This document shows positions 16,697 through 25,277 of a stretch of DNA of 64,000 bases, one piece after another. The stretch covers positions 1 to 64,000 of the forward strand of contig NZ_JAGMUK010000079.1 of NCBI RefSeq assembly GCF_019049245.1. Direction: 5' to 3'. The notes under the pieces were generated by a model. It was not told the origin of the DNA and made no database searches. It saw only the letters and a program-made list of their open reading frames with translations. The translations under genes were made by a program, and so were the position numbers. The first letter of the stretch is position 1, and each line of letters opens with the position of its first letter. This stretch comes from Streptomyces sp. AC555_RSS877 (GTDB lineage Bacteria > Actinomycetota > Actinomycetes > Streptomycetales > Streptomycetaceae).

Positions 16697-17962
16697 GTGG
16701 TCGACGCGGATCAGACATTCGTCATCGTCGGAGGCGGTCTCGCCGGCGCGAAGGCGGCCGAGACGCTCCGAGCGGAGGGCTTCACCGGCCGCGTGATACT
16801 GATCTGCGACGAACGCGACCACCCGTACGAGCGCCCGCCCCTCTCCAAGGGCTACCTCCTCGGCAAGGAGGAGCGCGACAGCGTCTTCGTCCACGAACCG
16901 GCCTGGTACGCGCGCAACGACATCGAGCTGCACCTCGGCCAGACCGTCGACGCCGTCGACCGGACCGCGAAGACGGTCCGCTTCGGCGAGGACGGCACCG
17001 TCGTCCGCTACGACAAACTGCTCCTGGCCACCGGCGCCGAGCCCCGCCGCCTGGACATCCCGGGCACGGACCTCGCAGGCGTCCACCACCTGCGCCGCCT
17101 CTCCCACGCCGAACGCCTCAAGGGCGTCCTGGCCGCCCTCGGCCGGGACAACGGCCACATCGTGATCGCCGGCGCCGGCTGGATCGGCCTGGAGGTCGCG
17201 GCGGCGGCCCGCGAGTACGGCGCCGAGGTCACCGTCGTCGAGCCGGAGCCGACCCCGCTGTACGGCGCCCTCGGCCCGGAGCTCGGCAACCTGTTCGCCG
17301 AGCTGCACCGCGAGCACGGCGTCCGCTTCCACTTCGGCGCCCGGCTGACCGAGATCGTCGGCCAGGACGGCGTGGTCCTCGCGGCCCGCACCGACGACGG
17401 CGAGGAGCACCCCGCGCACGACGTCCTCGCGGCGGTGGGCGCGGCCCCGCGGATCGCCCTCGCGGAGGCGGCGGGCCTGGAGATCGCCGAGCGCGCGCAC
17501 GGCGGCGGCGTCATGGTCGACGAACGGCTGCGCACCTCCGACCCCGACATCTACGCGGCCGGTGACGTGGCCTCCTTCCACCACGCCCTCTTCGACACCC
17601 GGCTGCGCGTCGAGCACTGGGCCAACGCACTCAACGGCGGCCCGGCGGCGGCCCGCGCGATGCTCGGCCGCGACCTCACCTACGACCGTGTGCCCTACTT
17701 CTTCTCCGACCAGTACGACATGGGGATGGAGTACAGCGGCTGGGCGCCCCCGGGGACGTACGACGAAGTGGTGATCCGGGGGGACGCGGGAAAGCGTGAG
17801 TTCATCGCGTTCTGGGTGAAGGAGAACCGGGTGCTGGCGGGGATGAACGTGAACGTGTGGGACGTCACAGAGCCCATCCAGCAGCTGATCCGCAACAAGG
17901 CCCCGGTGGACACCGAGGCACTGGCGAACCCGCACGTTCCGCTGGACAGCCTGGCCTCGTGA
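16697..17962 (+). CDS. FAD-dependent NAD(P)H reductase (ferredoxin/rubredoxin reductase-like)
   Basis: A 421-residue flavoprotein of the BphA4/putidaredoxin-reductase type. It should pass electrons from NAD(P)H through FAD to a small iron-sulfur protein. The FAD-binding GGGLAGAKAAETLR lies at residues 11-24, the ERPPLSKGYL motif follows, the NADH-binding fold is IAGAGWIGLEVAAAARE (about 157-173), and the FAD-closing strand is IYAAGDVASF (about 285-294). The C-terminal reductase dimerisation domain is present. GTG start behind GAGGAGG. It lies between dgt and dnaG, with no ferredoxin or P450 gene adjacent, so the partner is unknown. Confidence 0.92.
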   Translation: MVDADQTFVIVGGGLAGAKAAETLRAEGFTGRVILICDERDHPYERPPLSKGYLLGKEERDSVFVHEPAWYARNDIELHLGQTVDAVDRTAKTVRFGEDGTVVRYDKLLLATGAEPRRLDIPGTDLAGVHHLRRLSHAERLKGVLAALGRDNGHIVIAGAGWIGLEVAAAAREYGAEVTVVEPEPTPLYGALGPELGNLFAELHREHGVRFHFGARLTEIVGQDGVVLAARTDDGEEHPAHDVLAAVGAAPRIALAEAAGLEIAERAHGGGVMVDERLRTSDPDIYAAGDVASFHHALFDTRLRVEHWANALNGGPAAARAMLGRDLTYDRVPYFFSDQYDMGMEYSGWAPPGTYDEVVIRGDAGKREFIAFWVKENRVLAGMNVNVWDVTEPIQQLIRNKAPVDTEALANPHVPLDSLAS

Positions 17963-18009
17963 CCCGACGAGTGCGATCGACTGTCACACCACCACCGTAG
18001 AATTCACGC

Positions 18010-19911
18010 GTGGCAGGACGGATCAACGACGAGGACGTGAAGGCGGTACGGGACGCGGTCCCGATCGACGCCGTGGTGTCCGAGTACCTCCAGCTGCGCA
18101 ACGCCGGCGGGGGAAACCTCAAGGGGCTGTGCCCCTTCCACGACGAGAAGTCGCCGTCCTTCCAGGTCAGCCCGAGCAAGGGACTCTTCCACTGCTTCGG
18201 CTGCCAGGAGGGCGGCGACACCATCACGTTCGTGATGAAGGTCGACCACCTCTCCTTCTCCGAGGCGGTCGAGCGCCTCGCCGCCCAGGCCGGCATCACC
18301 CTGCGCTACGAGGAGGGCGGGTACAACCCCTCCCACCAGCGCGGCGAACGCATCCGCCTGGTCGAGGCCCACAAAGTCGCCGCCCAGTGGTACACGGAAC
18401 AGCTGGCCACCAGCTCCGAGGCCGACACCGGCCGCAAGTTCCTCGCCGAGCGCGGCTTCGACCAGACCGCCGCCGAGCACTTCTCCGTCGGCTACAGCCC
18501 CCAGGGCTGGGACCACCTCACCCGCTACCTCCGCGGCAAGGGCTTCAGCGACAAGGAGCTCCTGCTCTCCGGCCTCTCCCAGGAGGGCCGCCGCGGCCCC
18601 ATCGACCGCTTCCGCGGCCGTCTGATGTGGCCCATCCGCGACATCGGCGGCGAGGTCGTCGGCTTCGGCGCGCGAAAGCTGTACGAGGCGGACAACGGCC
18701 CCAAATACCTCAACACGCCCGACACGGCGATCTACCGCAAGTCCCAAGTCCTGTACGGCATCGACCTGGCGAAGAAGGACATCGCCAAGAGCAGCCGCGC
18801 CGTGGTCGTCGAGGGCTACACGGACGTCATGGCCTGCCACCTCGCCGGCGTCACCACGGCCATCGCCACCTGCGGCACGGCCTTCGGCACCGACCACATC
18901 AAGATCCTCCGCCGCCTCCTCATGGACAACGGCTCGGCCCGCGTGATCTTCACCTTCGACGGCGACGCGGCCGGCCAGAAGGCGGCCCTGCGGGCCTTCG
19001 AGGACGACCAGAAGTTCGCCGCCGAGACGTACATCGCGATCGCCCCGGACAACATGGACCCCTGCGACCTGCGCCTGGCCAAGGGCGACGAGGCGGTCGC
19101 CGACCTGGTCGAACCCCGCACCCCGCTCTTCGAGTTCGCGCTGCGCCAGATCGTCGTCCGCTACGACCTGGACACCCCGGCCGGCCGCGCGGCGGCGCTG
19201 GACGAGGCCGCCCCCATCGTGGCCCGCATCAAGAACAGCGGCGCCCAGCACGAGGTCGCCGTGCAGCTCGCCGGCATGCTCGGCATCCTCGACACCCAGT
19301 TCGTCGTCAAGCGGGTCGCCCAGCTGGCCCGTTGGGCCCGCGACCGCGGCGGCCAGGGCCCGGCACCGCAGCGCGTCCGCGGCCAGCAGTACGACGCCCC
19401 GTCCCGGCCCGCCGTGTCCGGCCCCGCACTCAACCTCCGCAACCCCGTCTACGCCACCGAGCGCGAGCTCCTCAAACTCGCACTCCAGCGCCCCGACCTG
19501 GTCTCCCCGGCCTTCGACGCGTACGGCATCGACGAGTTCACCGCCCCGCCCTACGCGGCCGTCCGCCAAGCCGTCATGGAGGCGGGCGGCGTCGAGTTCG
19601 GCACCCAGGACCCGCAGGAGTACCTGGTCCGGGTCCGTGACGCGGCCCCGGACGACACCGTCCGCGCGATGGTCACGGAACTCGCGGTCGAGGCGATCAT
19701 GCGCAAGACGGTCGACGAGAACTACGCGGGCGAACAGCTCGTGACCGTACGCCGCAGGGCCGTGGCCCGCCGCATCCCCGATCTCCAGAGCGCCCTGACC
19801 CGGCTCGGCCAGCACGGGGACCCGGCCCAGGTCGCCGCCATCCAGAACGAGATGATGATCCTCACGCGGTACGACAGAGCACTCCAGGAACAGGGCCCCG
19901 CGGCACTCTGA
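18010..19911 (+). CDS. dnaG: DNA primase
   Basis: A 633-residue bacterial primase that makes RNA primers for replication. The N-terminal CHC2 zinc-ribbon shows CPFHDEKSPSFQV and FHCFGCQEGG (residues 41-75). The RNA-polymerase core follows (GRLMWPIRDIGGEVVGFGAR). The TOPRIM motifs are VVVEGYTDVMACHLAGV (Glu about residue 272) and FTFDGDAAGQKAALRA. A helicase-binding C-terminal domain closes the protein. GTG start just after the FAD reductase. Linkage of dnaG to a primary-type sigma factor (here at 20181) is a conserved bacterial arrangement. Confidence 0.97.
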   Translation: MAGRINDEDVKAVRDAVPIDAVVSEYLQLRNAGGGNLKGLCPFHDEKSPSFQVSPSKGLFHCFGCQEGGDTITFVMKVDHLSFSEAVERLAAQAGITLRYEEGGYNPSHQRGERIRLVEAHKVAAQWYTEQLATSSEADTGRKFLAERGFDQTAAEHFSVGYSPQGWDHLTRYLRGKGFSDKELLLSGLSQEGRRGPIDRFRGRLMWPIRDIGGEVVGFGARKLYEADNGPKYLNTPDTAIYRKSQVLYGIDLAKKDIAKSSRAVVVEGYTDVMACHLAGVTTAIATCGTAFGTDHIKILRRLLMDNGSARVIFTFDGDAAGQKAALRAFEDDQKFAAETYIAIAPDNMDPCDLRLAKGDEAVADLVEPRTPLFEFALRQIVVRYDLDTPAGRAAALDEAAPIVARIKNSGAQHEVAVQLAGMLGILDTQFVVKRVAQLARWARDRGGQGPAPQRVRGQQYDAPSRPAVSGPALNLRNPVYATERELLKLALQRPDLVSPAFDAYGIDEFTAPPYAAVRQAVMEAGGVEFGTQDPQEYLVRVRDAAPDDTVRAMVTELAVEAIMRKTVDENYAGEQLVTVRRRAVARRIPDLQSALTRLGQHGDPAQVAAIQNEMMILTRYDRALQEQGPAAL

Positions 19912-20180
19912 GGCCGGACGGCGAGCGTCACCCGTAACCACCCGGTCACGGACCGGACGCAAAAAGTCCCCGCACGCCCCTCGTGGCGGCGATGTGTCGT
20001 ACTCCACACTGGGTTCCGGTGCCTGAGTCCTCGGAGCGCGGCCGATCCGTCCCCAACGGGTCCCACACCCCCGCGGTTCCGCTCATCGCGTACGGGACGG
20101 ACAGCGGCGAGGCCGCCGACTCCGCTCCCGAAGTAGCGCTGCCGCACACCTCAGCAGCGATCATCCTGGAGGTCGCCCCC

Positions 20181-21326
20181 GTGCAGACCCAGACCCTCAC
20201 CCAGACCGAGATCGGTACGGACGGCACGGAACCGGACGCGGAGACCGAGGTCCTCCTCGCGGTTCCGCCGCAGAACCGTGCCGTGCACCACCCCGAGGCG
20301 GACCCCGAGGCCCCGCCGGCCGACGCGTTGGAGAGCGCCGAGGCCCCCGAACCCGTCGAGGTCAACGACCCCGTCGAGGTTCCCGAGCCGCGCCGGGGCC
20401 GCGCCGACACGGGCGCCCCCTCCTCGGACCTGTTCCGCCAGTACCTGCGGGAGATCGGCCGCATCCCGCTGCTCACCGCGGCCGAGGAGGTCGAACTCGC
20501 CCGCCGGGTCGAGGCCGGCCTGTTCGCCGAGGAGAAGCTCAGCAACACCCCCGACCTGGACAGCGAGTTGGCCCTCGACCTGGACAAGCTGGTCGTGATG
20601 GGCCGCATGGCCAAGCGTCGTCTGATCGAGGCGAACCTGCGGCTCGTGGTCTCCGTAGCCAAGCGGTACGTCGGCCGCGGACTGACCATGCTCGACCTGG
20701 TCCAGGAGGGAAACCTCGGCCTGATCCGCGCCGTCGAGAAGTTCGACTACGCCCGCGGCTACAAGTTCTCGACGTACGCCACCTGGTGGATCCGCCAGGC
20801 CATGTCCCGCGCCCTCGCCGACCAGGCCCGCACGATCCGAGTCCCCGTCCACGTCGTCGAGTTGATCAACCGGGTCGTCCGCGTCCAGCGCCGCATGCTC
20901 CAGGAACGTGGCTACGAACCGACCCCGGAAGAGGTCGCCGACCACCTGGACCTGGCGCCGGAACGCGTCAGCGAGGTGCTGCGCCTGGCCCAGGAACCCG
21001 TCTCCCTGCACGCCCCCGTGGGGGAGGAGGACGAGGTGGCCCTCGGCGACCTGATCGAGGACGGCGACGCCGCCAGCCCGGTGGAGTCGGCGGCGTTCCT
21101 GCTGCTCAGGGAGCACCTGGAGGCGGTCCTGTCGACGCTGGGGGAGCGGGAGCGGAAGGTCGTCCAACTCCGCTACGGACTGGCCGACGGCCGCCCGCGC
21201 ACGCTGGAGGAGATAGGCCGGATCTTCGGCGTGACCCGGGAGAGGATCCGCCAGATCGAGTCGAAGACCCTCAACAAACTCCGCGACCACGCCTTCGCGG
21301 ACCAACTGAGGGGCTACCTGGACTGA
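20181..21326 (+). CDS. hrdA: RNA polymerase principal-type sigma factor (HrdA-like)
   Basis: A 381-residue sigma-70. Region 1.2/2 begins SSDLFRQYLREIGRIPLLTAAEE; region 2 has LRLVVSVAKRYVGRGLTMLDL, GLIRAVEKFDYARGYKFSTY and TWWIRQAMSRALADQ; region 3 has PVHVVELINRVVRVQRRM; region 4.2 has ERIRQIESKTLNKLR. The GTG at 20181 was chosen because GGAGG lies eight bases upstream; the frame is open further back (to about 19983) but that part looks non-coding. Streptomyces carry HrdA-D paralogues. From the dnaG linkage this is most likely HrdA, a non-essential relative of HrdB, but the paralogue cannot be fixed by eye. The first 80 residues are Glu/Pro/Val-rich and poorly conserved. Confidence 0.9.
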   Translation: MQTQTLTQTEIGTDGTEPDAETEVLLAVPPQNRAVHHPEADPEAPPADALESAEAPEPVEVNDPVEVPEPRRGRADTGAPSSDLFRQYLREIGRIPLLTAAEEVELARRVEAGLFAEEKLSNTPDLDSELALDLDKLVVMGRMAKRRLIEANLRLVVSVAKRYVGRGLTMLDLVQEGNLGLIRAVEKFDYARGYKFSTYATWWIRQAMSRALADQARTIRVPVHVVELINRVVRVQRRMLQERGYEPTPEEVADHLDLAPERVSEVLRLAQEPVSLHAPVGEEDEVALGDLIEDGDAASPVESAAFLLLREHLEAVLSTLGERERKVVQLRYGLADGRPRTLEEIGRIFGVTRERIRQIESKTLNKLRDHAFADQLRGYLD

Positions 21327-21342
21327 GACAGCCGTTTCTCGC

Positions 21343-21451
21343 CCCCGCCGCCCCTTCCCCGGACGGGCTGATTTTTCAGCCCCTCCGGCGTTTGAGGAGC
21401 GGGGTCTGGGGCGGAGCCCCAGAAGGACGGGAACGGGAAGGGGCGGCGGGG
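21343..21451. terminator. Compound hairpin region between convergent genes (Streptomyces intergenic repeat)
   Basis: Outer perfect 17-bp arms (CCCCGCCGCCCCTTCCC at 21343-21359 and its complement at 21435-21451) enclose two more stems: GGGCTGA-TTTT-TCAGCCC at 21365-21382 and CTGGGGC-GGA-GCCCCAG at 21406-21422. The middle text (CAGCCCCTCCGGCGTTTGAG) is a word I recall from many Streptomyces intergenic regions. It separates the sigma factor from the convergent ABC exporter and is a strong bidirectional terminator candidate. Confidence 0.85.
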
Positions 21452-21461
21452 CGAGGAAACG

Positions 21462-23390
21462 TCAGTCCACCTCGGCCACCGCCTGCGCGAACTGCGCCTT
21501 GTACAGCCGCGCATACGCCCCGTCGGCCGCCAGCAGGTCGCCGTGCGACCCCTGTTCGACGATCGACCCGTTCTCCATCACCAGGATCGTGTCCGCGTCC
21601 CGGATCGTCGACAGCCGGTGCGCGATGACGAACGACGTACGCCCGTGCGCGAGCTTGGCCATCGCCTTCTGGATCAGCACCTCGGTGCGCGTGTCCACGG
21701 AGCTCGTCGCCTCGTCGAGGACCAGGATCACCGGGTCCGACAGAAACGCCCGCGCGATGGTGATGAGCTGCTTCTCACCCGCGCTGACCCCGCTGCCCTC
21801 GTCGTCGATCACGGTGTCGTACCCGTCGGGCAGAGTCCGCACGAACCGGTCCGCGTGGGCGGCACGGGCCGCCTCCTCGATCTCCCCGCGTGTGACCTCG
21901 CGCGCGGCGCCGTACGCGATGTTCTCGGCGATCGTCCCGCCGAACAGCCAGGTGTCCTGCAGCACCATGCCGATCCCGGCGCGCAGGTCGTCCCGGGACA
22001 TCCGGGCGATGTCGACGCCGTCGAGGGTGATCCGCCCGCCGGACACCTCGTAGAACCGCATGAGGAGGTTGACCAGGGTGGTCTTGCCGGCTCCCGTGGG
22101 GCCGACGATCGCGACCGTGTGGCCCGGATCCACCGTCAGGGAGAGATCCTCGATCAGCGGCCTCTCCGGGTCGTACCGGAACGACACGTGCTCCAGCGCC
22201 ACGCGCCCGCGCAGCTCCTCCGGCTTCACACCCGCCACCGGGTCCGCCTCCTGCTCCTCGGCGTCCAGGAGCTCGAAGATCCGCTCGGCCGAGGCCACGC
22301 CCGACTGCACCAGGTTCGCCATCGAAGCGACCTGGGTCAGCGGCATCGAGAACTGCCGCGAGTACTGGATGAAGGCCTGCACGTCACCGATTGACAGCGC
22401 GCCGGAGGCGACCCGCAGCCCACCGACGACCGCGACCAGCACATAGTTCAGGTTCGACACGAACATCATCAGCGGCTGCATGACCCCGCTGTTGAACTGC
22501 GCCTTGAACCCGGCCTCGTACAGGGCGTCGTTCTGCTCGGCGAACTGCTTCGCCGAGTCCTCCTGACGGCCGAACACCTTGACCAGGTTGTGCCCGGTGT
22601 ACATCTCCTCGACGTGCGCGTTCAGCTTGCCGGTGGAGCGCCACTGCTGCACGAAGTGCGGCTGCGACCGCTTGCCGACCCGCGTGGCGACGACGAACGA
22701 CAGCGGCACGGTGACGAGTGCGACCAGCGCCAGCAGCCAGGACACCCAGAACATCATCACGAGCACGCCGATGATGGTGAGCACCGAGTTGATCAGCTGG
22801 CCCATCGACTGCTGCAGGGTCTGCCCGATGTTGTCGATGTCGTTGGTGGCCCGGGACAGCACCTCGCCGCGCTGGCGCTTGTCGAAGTACGACAGCGGCA
22901 GCCGCGACAGCTTCGTCTGCACGTCCTCGCGCATCCGGTACATGGTCCGGTTGACCGCCCGGTTCACCAGCCGGGTGGCCACCAGCATCAGCGCGCCGGC
23001 CACCACGAACACGGCGAGCGCGAGCAGCAGCACCTCCCCGACGGCACCGAAGTCGATGCCCTTGCCCGGGGTGAAGTCGGTGCTGCGGAGCATGTCGGCG
23101 ACGGAGCCCTCGCCCCGCTCGCGCATGGCCTCGAGGGCCTCCGCCTTGGTCTGACCGGCCGGCATCTGCCGCCCGACGATCCCCGCGAAGACCAGGTCGG
23201 TCGCCTGGCCGAGGATCTTCGGCCCCACGACCGACAGCGCGACGCTCACCGTCACGCAGAACAGCAGCGCGTAGATGGTCAGCCGCTCGGGCCTGAAGTG
23301 GGTGAGGAGCCGTCTGCCCGATCCCTTGAAGTCCATCGAACGGTGGTCGGGACCGGTCCCGGCCATCATCCGTCCCGCAGGCCCGGCCAT
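21462..23390 (-). CDS. ABC exporter subunit with degenerate signature (second of a heterodimer)
   Basis: A 642-residue ABC exporter half: six-helix membrane domain (residues about 30-330) plus nucleotide-binding domain. Walker A is GPTGAGKTT and Walker B is VILVLDEATSS with the catalytic Glu. The signature reads VSAGEKQ instead of the usual LSGGQ. The ATG at 23390 overlaps the stop of the upstream exporter gene (TGATG), so the two are co-translated. The pairing of a normal Walker B here with a non-canonical signature is what heterodimeric exporters of the TM287/288 type show. Substrate unknown; drugs or lipids are usual. Confidence 0.93.
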   Translation of the reverse strand: MAGPAGRMMAGTGPDHRSMDFKGSGRRLLTHFRPERLTIYALLFCVTVSVALSVVGPKILGQATDLVFAGIVGRQMPAGQTKAEALEAMRERGEGSVADMLRSTDFTPGKGIDFGAVGEVLLLALAVFVVAGALMLVATRLVNRAVNRTMYRMREDVQTKLSRLPLSYFDKRQRGEVLSRATNDIDNIGQTLQQSMGQLINSVLTIIGVLVMMFWVSWLLALVALVTVPLSFVVATRVGKRSQPHFVQQWRSTGKLNAHVEEMYTGHNLVKVFGRQEDSAKQFAEQNDALYEAGFKAQFNSGVMQPLMMFVSNLNYVLVAVVGGLRVASGALSIGDVQAFIQYSRQFSMPLTQVASMANLVQSGVASAERIFELLDAEEQEADPVAGVKPEELRGRVALEHVSFRYDPERPLIEDLSLTVDPGHTVAIVGPTGAGKTTLVNLLMRFYEVSGGRITLDGVDIARMSRDDLRAGIGMVLQDTWLFGGTIAENIAYGAAREVTRGEIEEAARAAHADRFVRTLPDGYDTVIDDEGSGVSAGEKQLITIARAFLSDPVILVLDEATSSVDTRTEVLIQKAMAKLAHGRTSFVIAHRLSTIRDADTILVMENGSIVEQGSHGDLLAADGAYARLYKAQFAQAVAEVD

Positions 23391-25189
23391 CAGGCAGCCT
23401 CCGCTTCCGTGAGCTGGGAGAGCACTATCTCCCGGTAGGTCTCGTTGTCCGCCATCAGCGCGTGGTGCCTGCCGGTGCCGACGACCCGGCCCTCGTCGAG
23501 GACGACGATCCGGTCGGCGTCCCGGATGGTCGACACCCGCTGGGCGACGATCACGACGGTCGCCTCGGCGGTCTCGTCGGCCAGCGCCGCGCGCAGGGCG
23601 GCGTCGGTCGCGTAGTCGAGCGCGGAGAAGGAGTCGTCGAAGAGGTAGATCTCCGGACGCTGCACCAGGGTGCGGGCGATCGCGAGCCGCTGCCGCTGAC
23701 CGCCCGACACGTTCGTGCCGCCCTGCGCGATCGGCGCGTCGAGCCCGCCCTCCAGCCCCTCCACGAAGCTCTTGGCCTGCGCCACCTCCAGCGCGTGCCA
23801 CAGCTCCTCGTCACTCGCGTCGGGATTGCCGTAGCGCAGATTGGTGGCGACCGTGCCCGCGAACAGGTACGGCCGCTGCGGCACCATGCCGACGGTCTTC
23901 GCCAGCAGCACCGGGTCGATGGCCGCCACGTCGACACCGTCGACGAGGACCTCGCCGTCGGTCGCGTCGAACAGCCGCGGCACCAGCCCGAGCAGCGTCG
24001 ACTTGCCGCTGCCGGTCGAACCGATCACGGCGGTCGTCTCACCGGGCCGGGCCACCAGGTCGATCGACTTCAGCACCGGCTCCTCGGCCCCCGGGTAGCG
24101 GAAGCCCGCCCGGCGGATCTCCAGATGACCGTGCCGGCGCAGCTCGAGCACCGGGGCCGTCGGCGGGACCACGCTCGAAGAGGTGTCCAGGACCTCCTCG
24201 ATGCGCTCGGCGCACACCTCGGCGCGCGGCACCATCATGAACATGAAGGTGGCCATCATCACGGACATCACGATCTGCATCAGATAGGCGAGGAACGCGG
24301 TCAGATCACCGATCTGCATCTCCCCGCCGTCGATGCGGTGCGCGCCGAACCAGACCACCGCGATCGACGACAGGTTCACCACCGTCATGACCATGGGGAA
24401 CATCAGCGCGAGCAGGTTGCCGGCGCCCAGGGCGGTGTCGGTCAGATCGGCGTTGGCCTTCCTGAACCGCTGCTCCTCGTACTCGTCCCGCACGAAGGCG
24501 CGGATCACGCGGTTGCCGGTGATCTGCTCGCGCAGCACCCGGTTCACCGTGTCCAGCTTCACCTGCATGGACCGGAACAGCGGGCGCAGGGCGCGCACGA
24601 TCAGCGTCACGCAGATGCCCATCACCGGCACGACCGCGACCAGCACCCCGGACAGCGGCACGTCGAGACCCAGCGCCAGCACGATGCCGCCCACACACAT
24701 GATCGGCGCCGACACCATCAGCGTGAACGTCATCAGGGCCAGCATCTGGACCTGCTGGACGTCATTGGTGGTCCGGGTGATCAGCGAGGGCGCGCCGAAC
24801 TGGCCGACCTCGCGCGCCGAGAAGGACTGCACCCGGTCGAAGACGGCGGCCCGAAGGTCCCGGCCGAGCGCCGACGCGGTCTTCGCGCCGTAGTACACCG
24901 CGCCCACGTTGCACACGACCTGCACGAGCGAGATGCCGATCATCAGGGCGCCGAACGAGAGGATGTAGCCGGTGTCGCCCTTCACGACGCCGCTGTCGAT
25001 GATGTCCGCGTTGAGCGTGGGCAGGTAGAGGGTGGCGCAGGTCTGCAGGAACTGCAGCAGCACCAGAAGGGTGATGGGTCTCTTGTAGGGCCTGAGATAG
25101 GTCCGCAGAAGTCGTATGAGCACGCTGGGTCTCTCGGAGTCGGCGGTGGGGGCGGGGTTTGGTTGCCCCTGGCCCCTATCGTCGGACAC
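23390..25189 (-). CDS. ABC exporter subunit with degenerate Walker B (first of a heterodimer)
   Basis: A 599-residue ABC exporter half. The membrane domain starts after a short N-terminus (LIRLLRTYLRPYKR). Walker A is GSTGSGKST, the signature is the canonical VSGGQRQRLAIAR, and Walker B is IYLFDDSFSALD, where the catalytic Glu is Asp. Joined with the next gene this predicts one catalytic and one degenerate ATP site. GTG start at 25189, with a second GTG at about 25123 as an alternative. It is separated by 88 bases from the FGGY kinase that precedes it on the same strand. Confidence 0.93.
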   Translation of the reverse strand: MSDDRGQGQPNPAPTADSERPSVLIRLLRTYLRPYKRPITLLVLLQFLQTCATLYLPTLNADIIDSGVVKGDTGYILSFGALMIGISLVQVVCNVGAVYYGAKTASALGRDLRAAVFDRVQSFSAREVGQFGAPSLITRTTNDVQQVQMLALMTFTLMVSAPIMCVGGIVLALGLDVPLSGVLVAVVPVMGICVTLIVRALRPLFRSMQVKLDTVNRVLREQITGNRVIRAFVRDEYEEQRFRKANADLTDTALGAGNLLALMFPMVMTVVNLSSIAVVWFGAHRIDGGEMQIGDLTAFLAYLMQIVMSVMMATFMFMMVPRAEVCAERIEEVLDTSSSVVPPTAPVLELRRHGHLEIRRAGFRYPGAEEPVLKSIDLVARPGETTAVIGSTGSGKSTLLGLVPRLFDATDGEVLVDGVDVAAIDPVLLAKTVGMVPQRPYLFAGTVATNLRYGNPDASDEELWHALEVAQAKSFVEGLEGGLDAPIAQGGTNVSGGQRQRLAIARTLVQRPEIYLFDDSFSALDYATDAALRAALADETAEATVVIVAQRVSTIRDADRIVVLDEGRVVGTGRHHALMADNETYREIVLSQLTEAEAA

Positions 25190-25277
25190 TCCACCCGTGT
25201 TACCTCAACCGATTAAGCCGACAGCAGTGCTTCCTACGGTCTTCCGGGCCCGGCTCATACCGGAGTCTTACGTTCAG

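Noticed and set aside
19983..20180. Longer N-terminus of the HrdA-like sigma factor from an ATG upstream.
   Set aside because: The frame is open, but the GTG at 20181 has GGAGG at ideal spacing and the upstream residues look non-coding.
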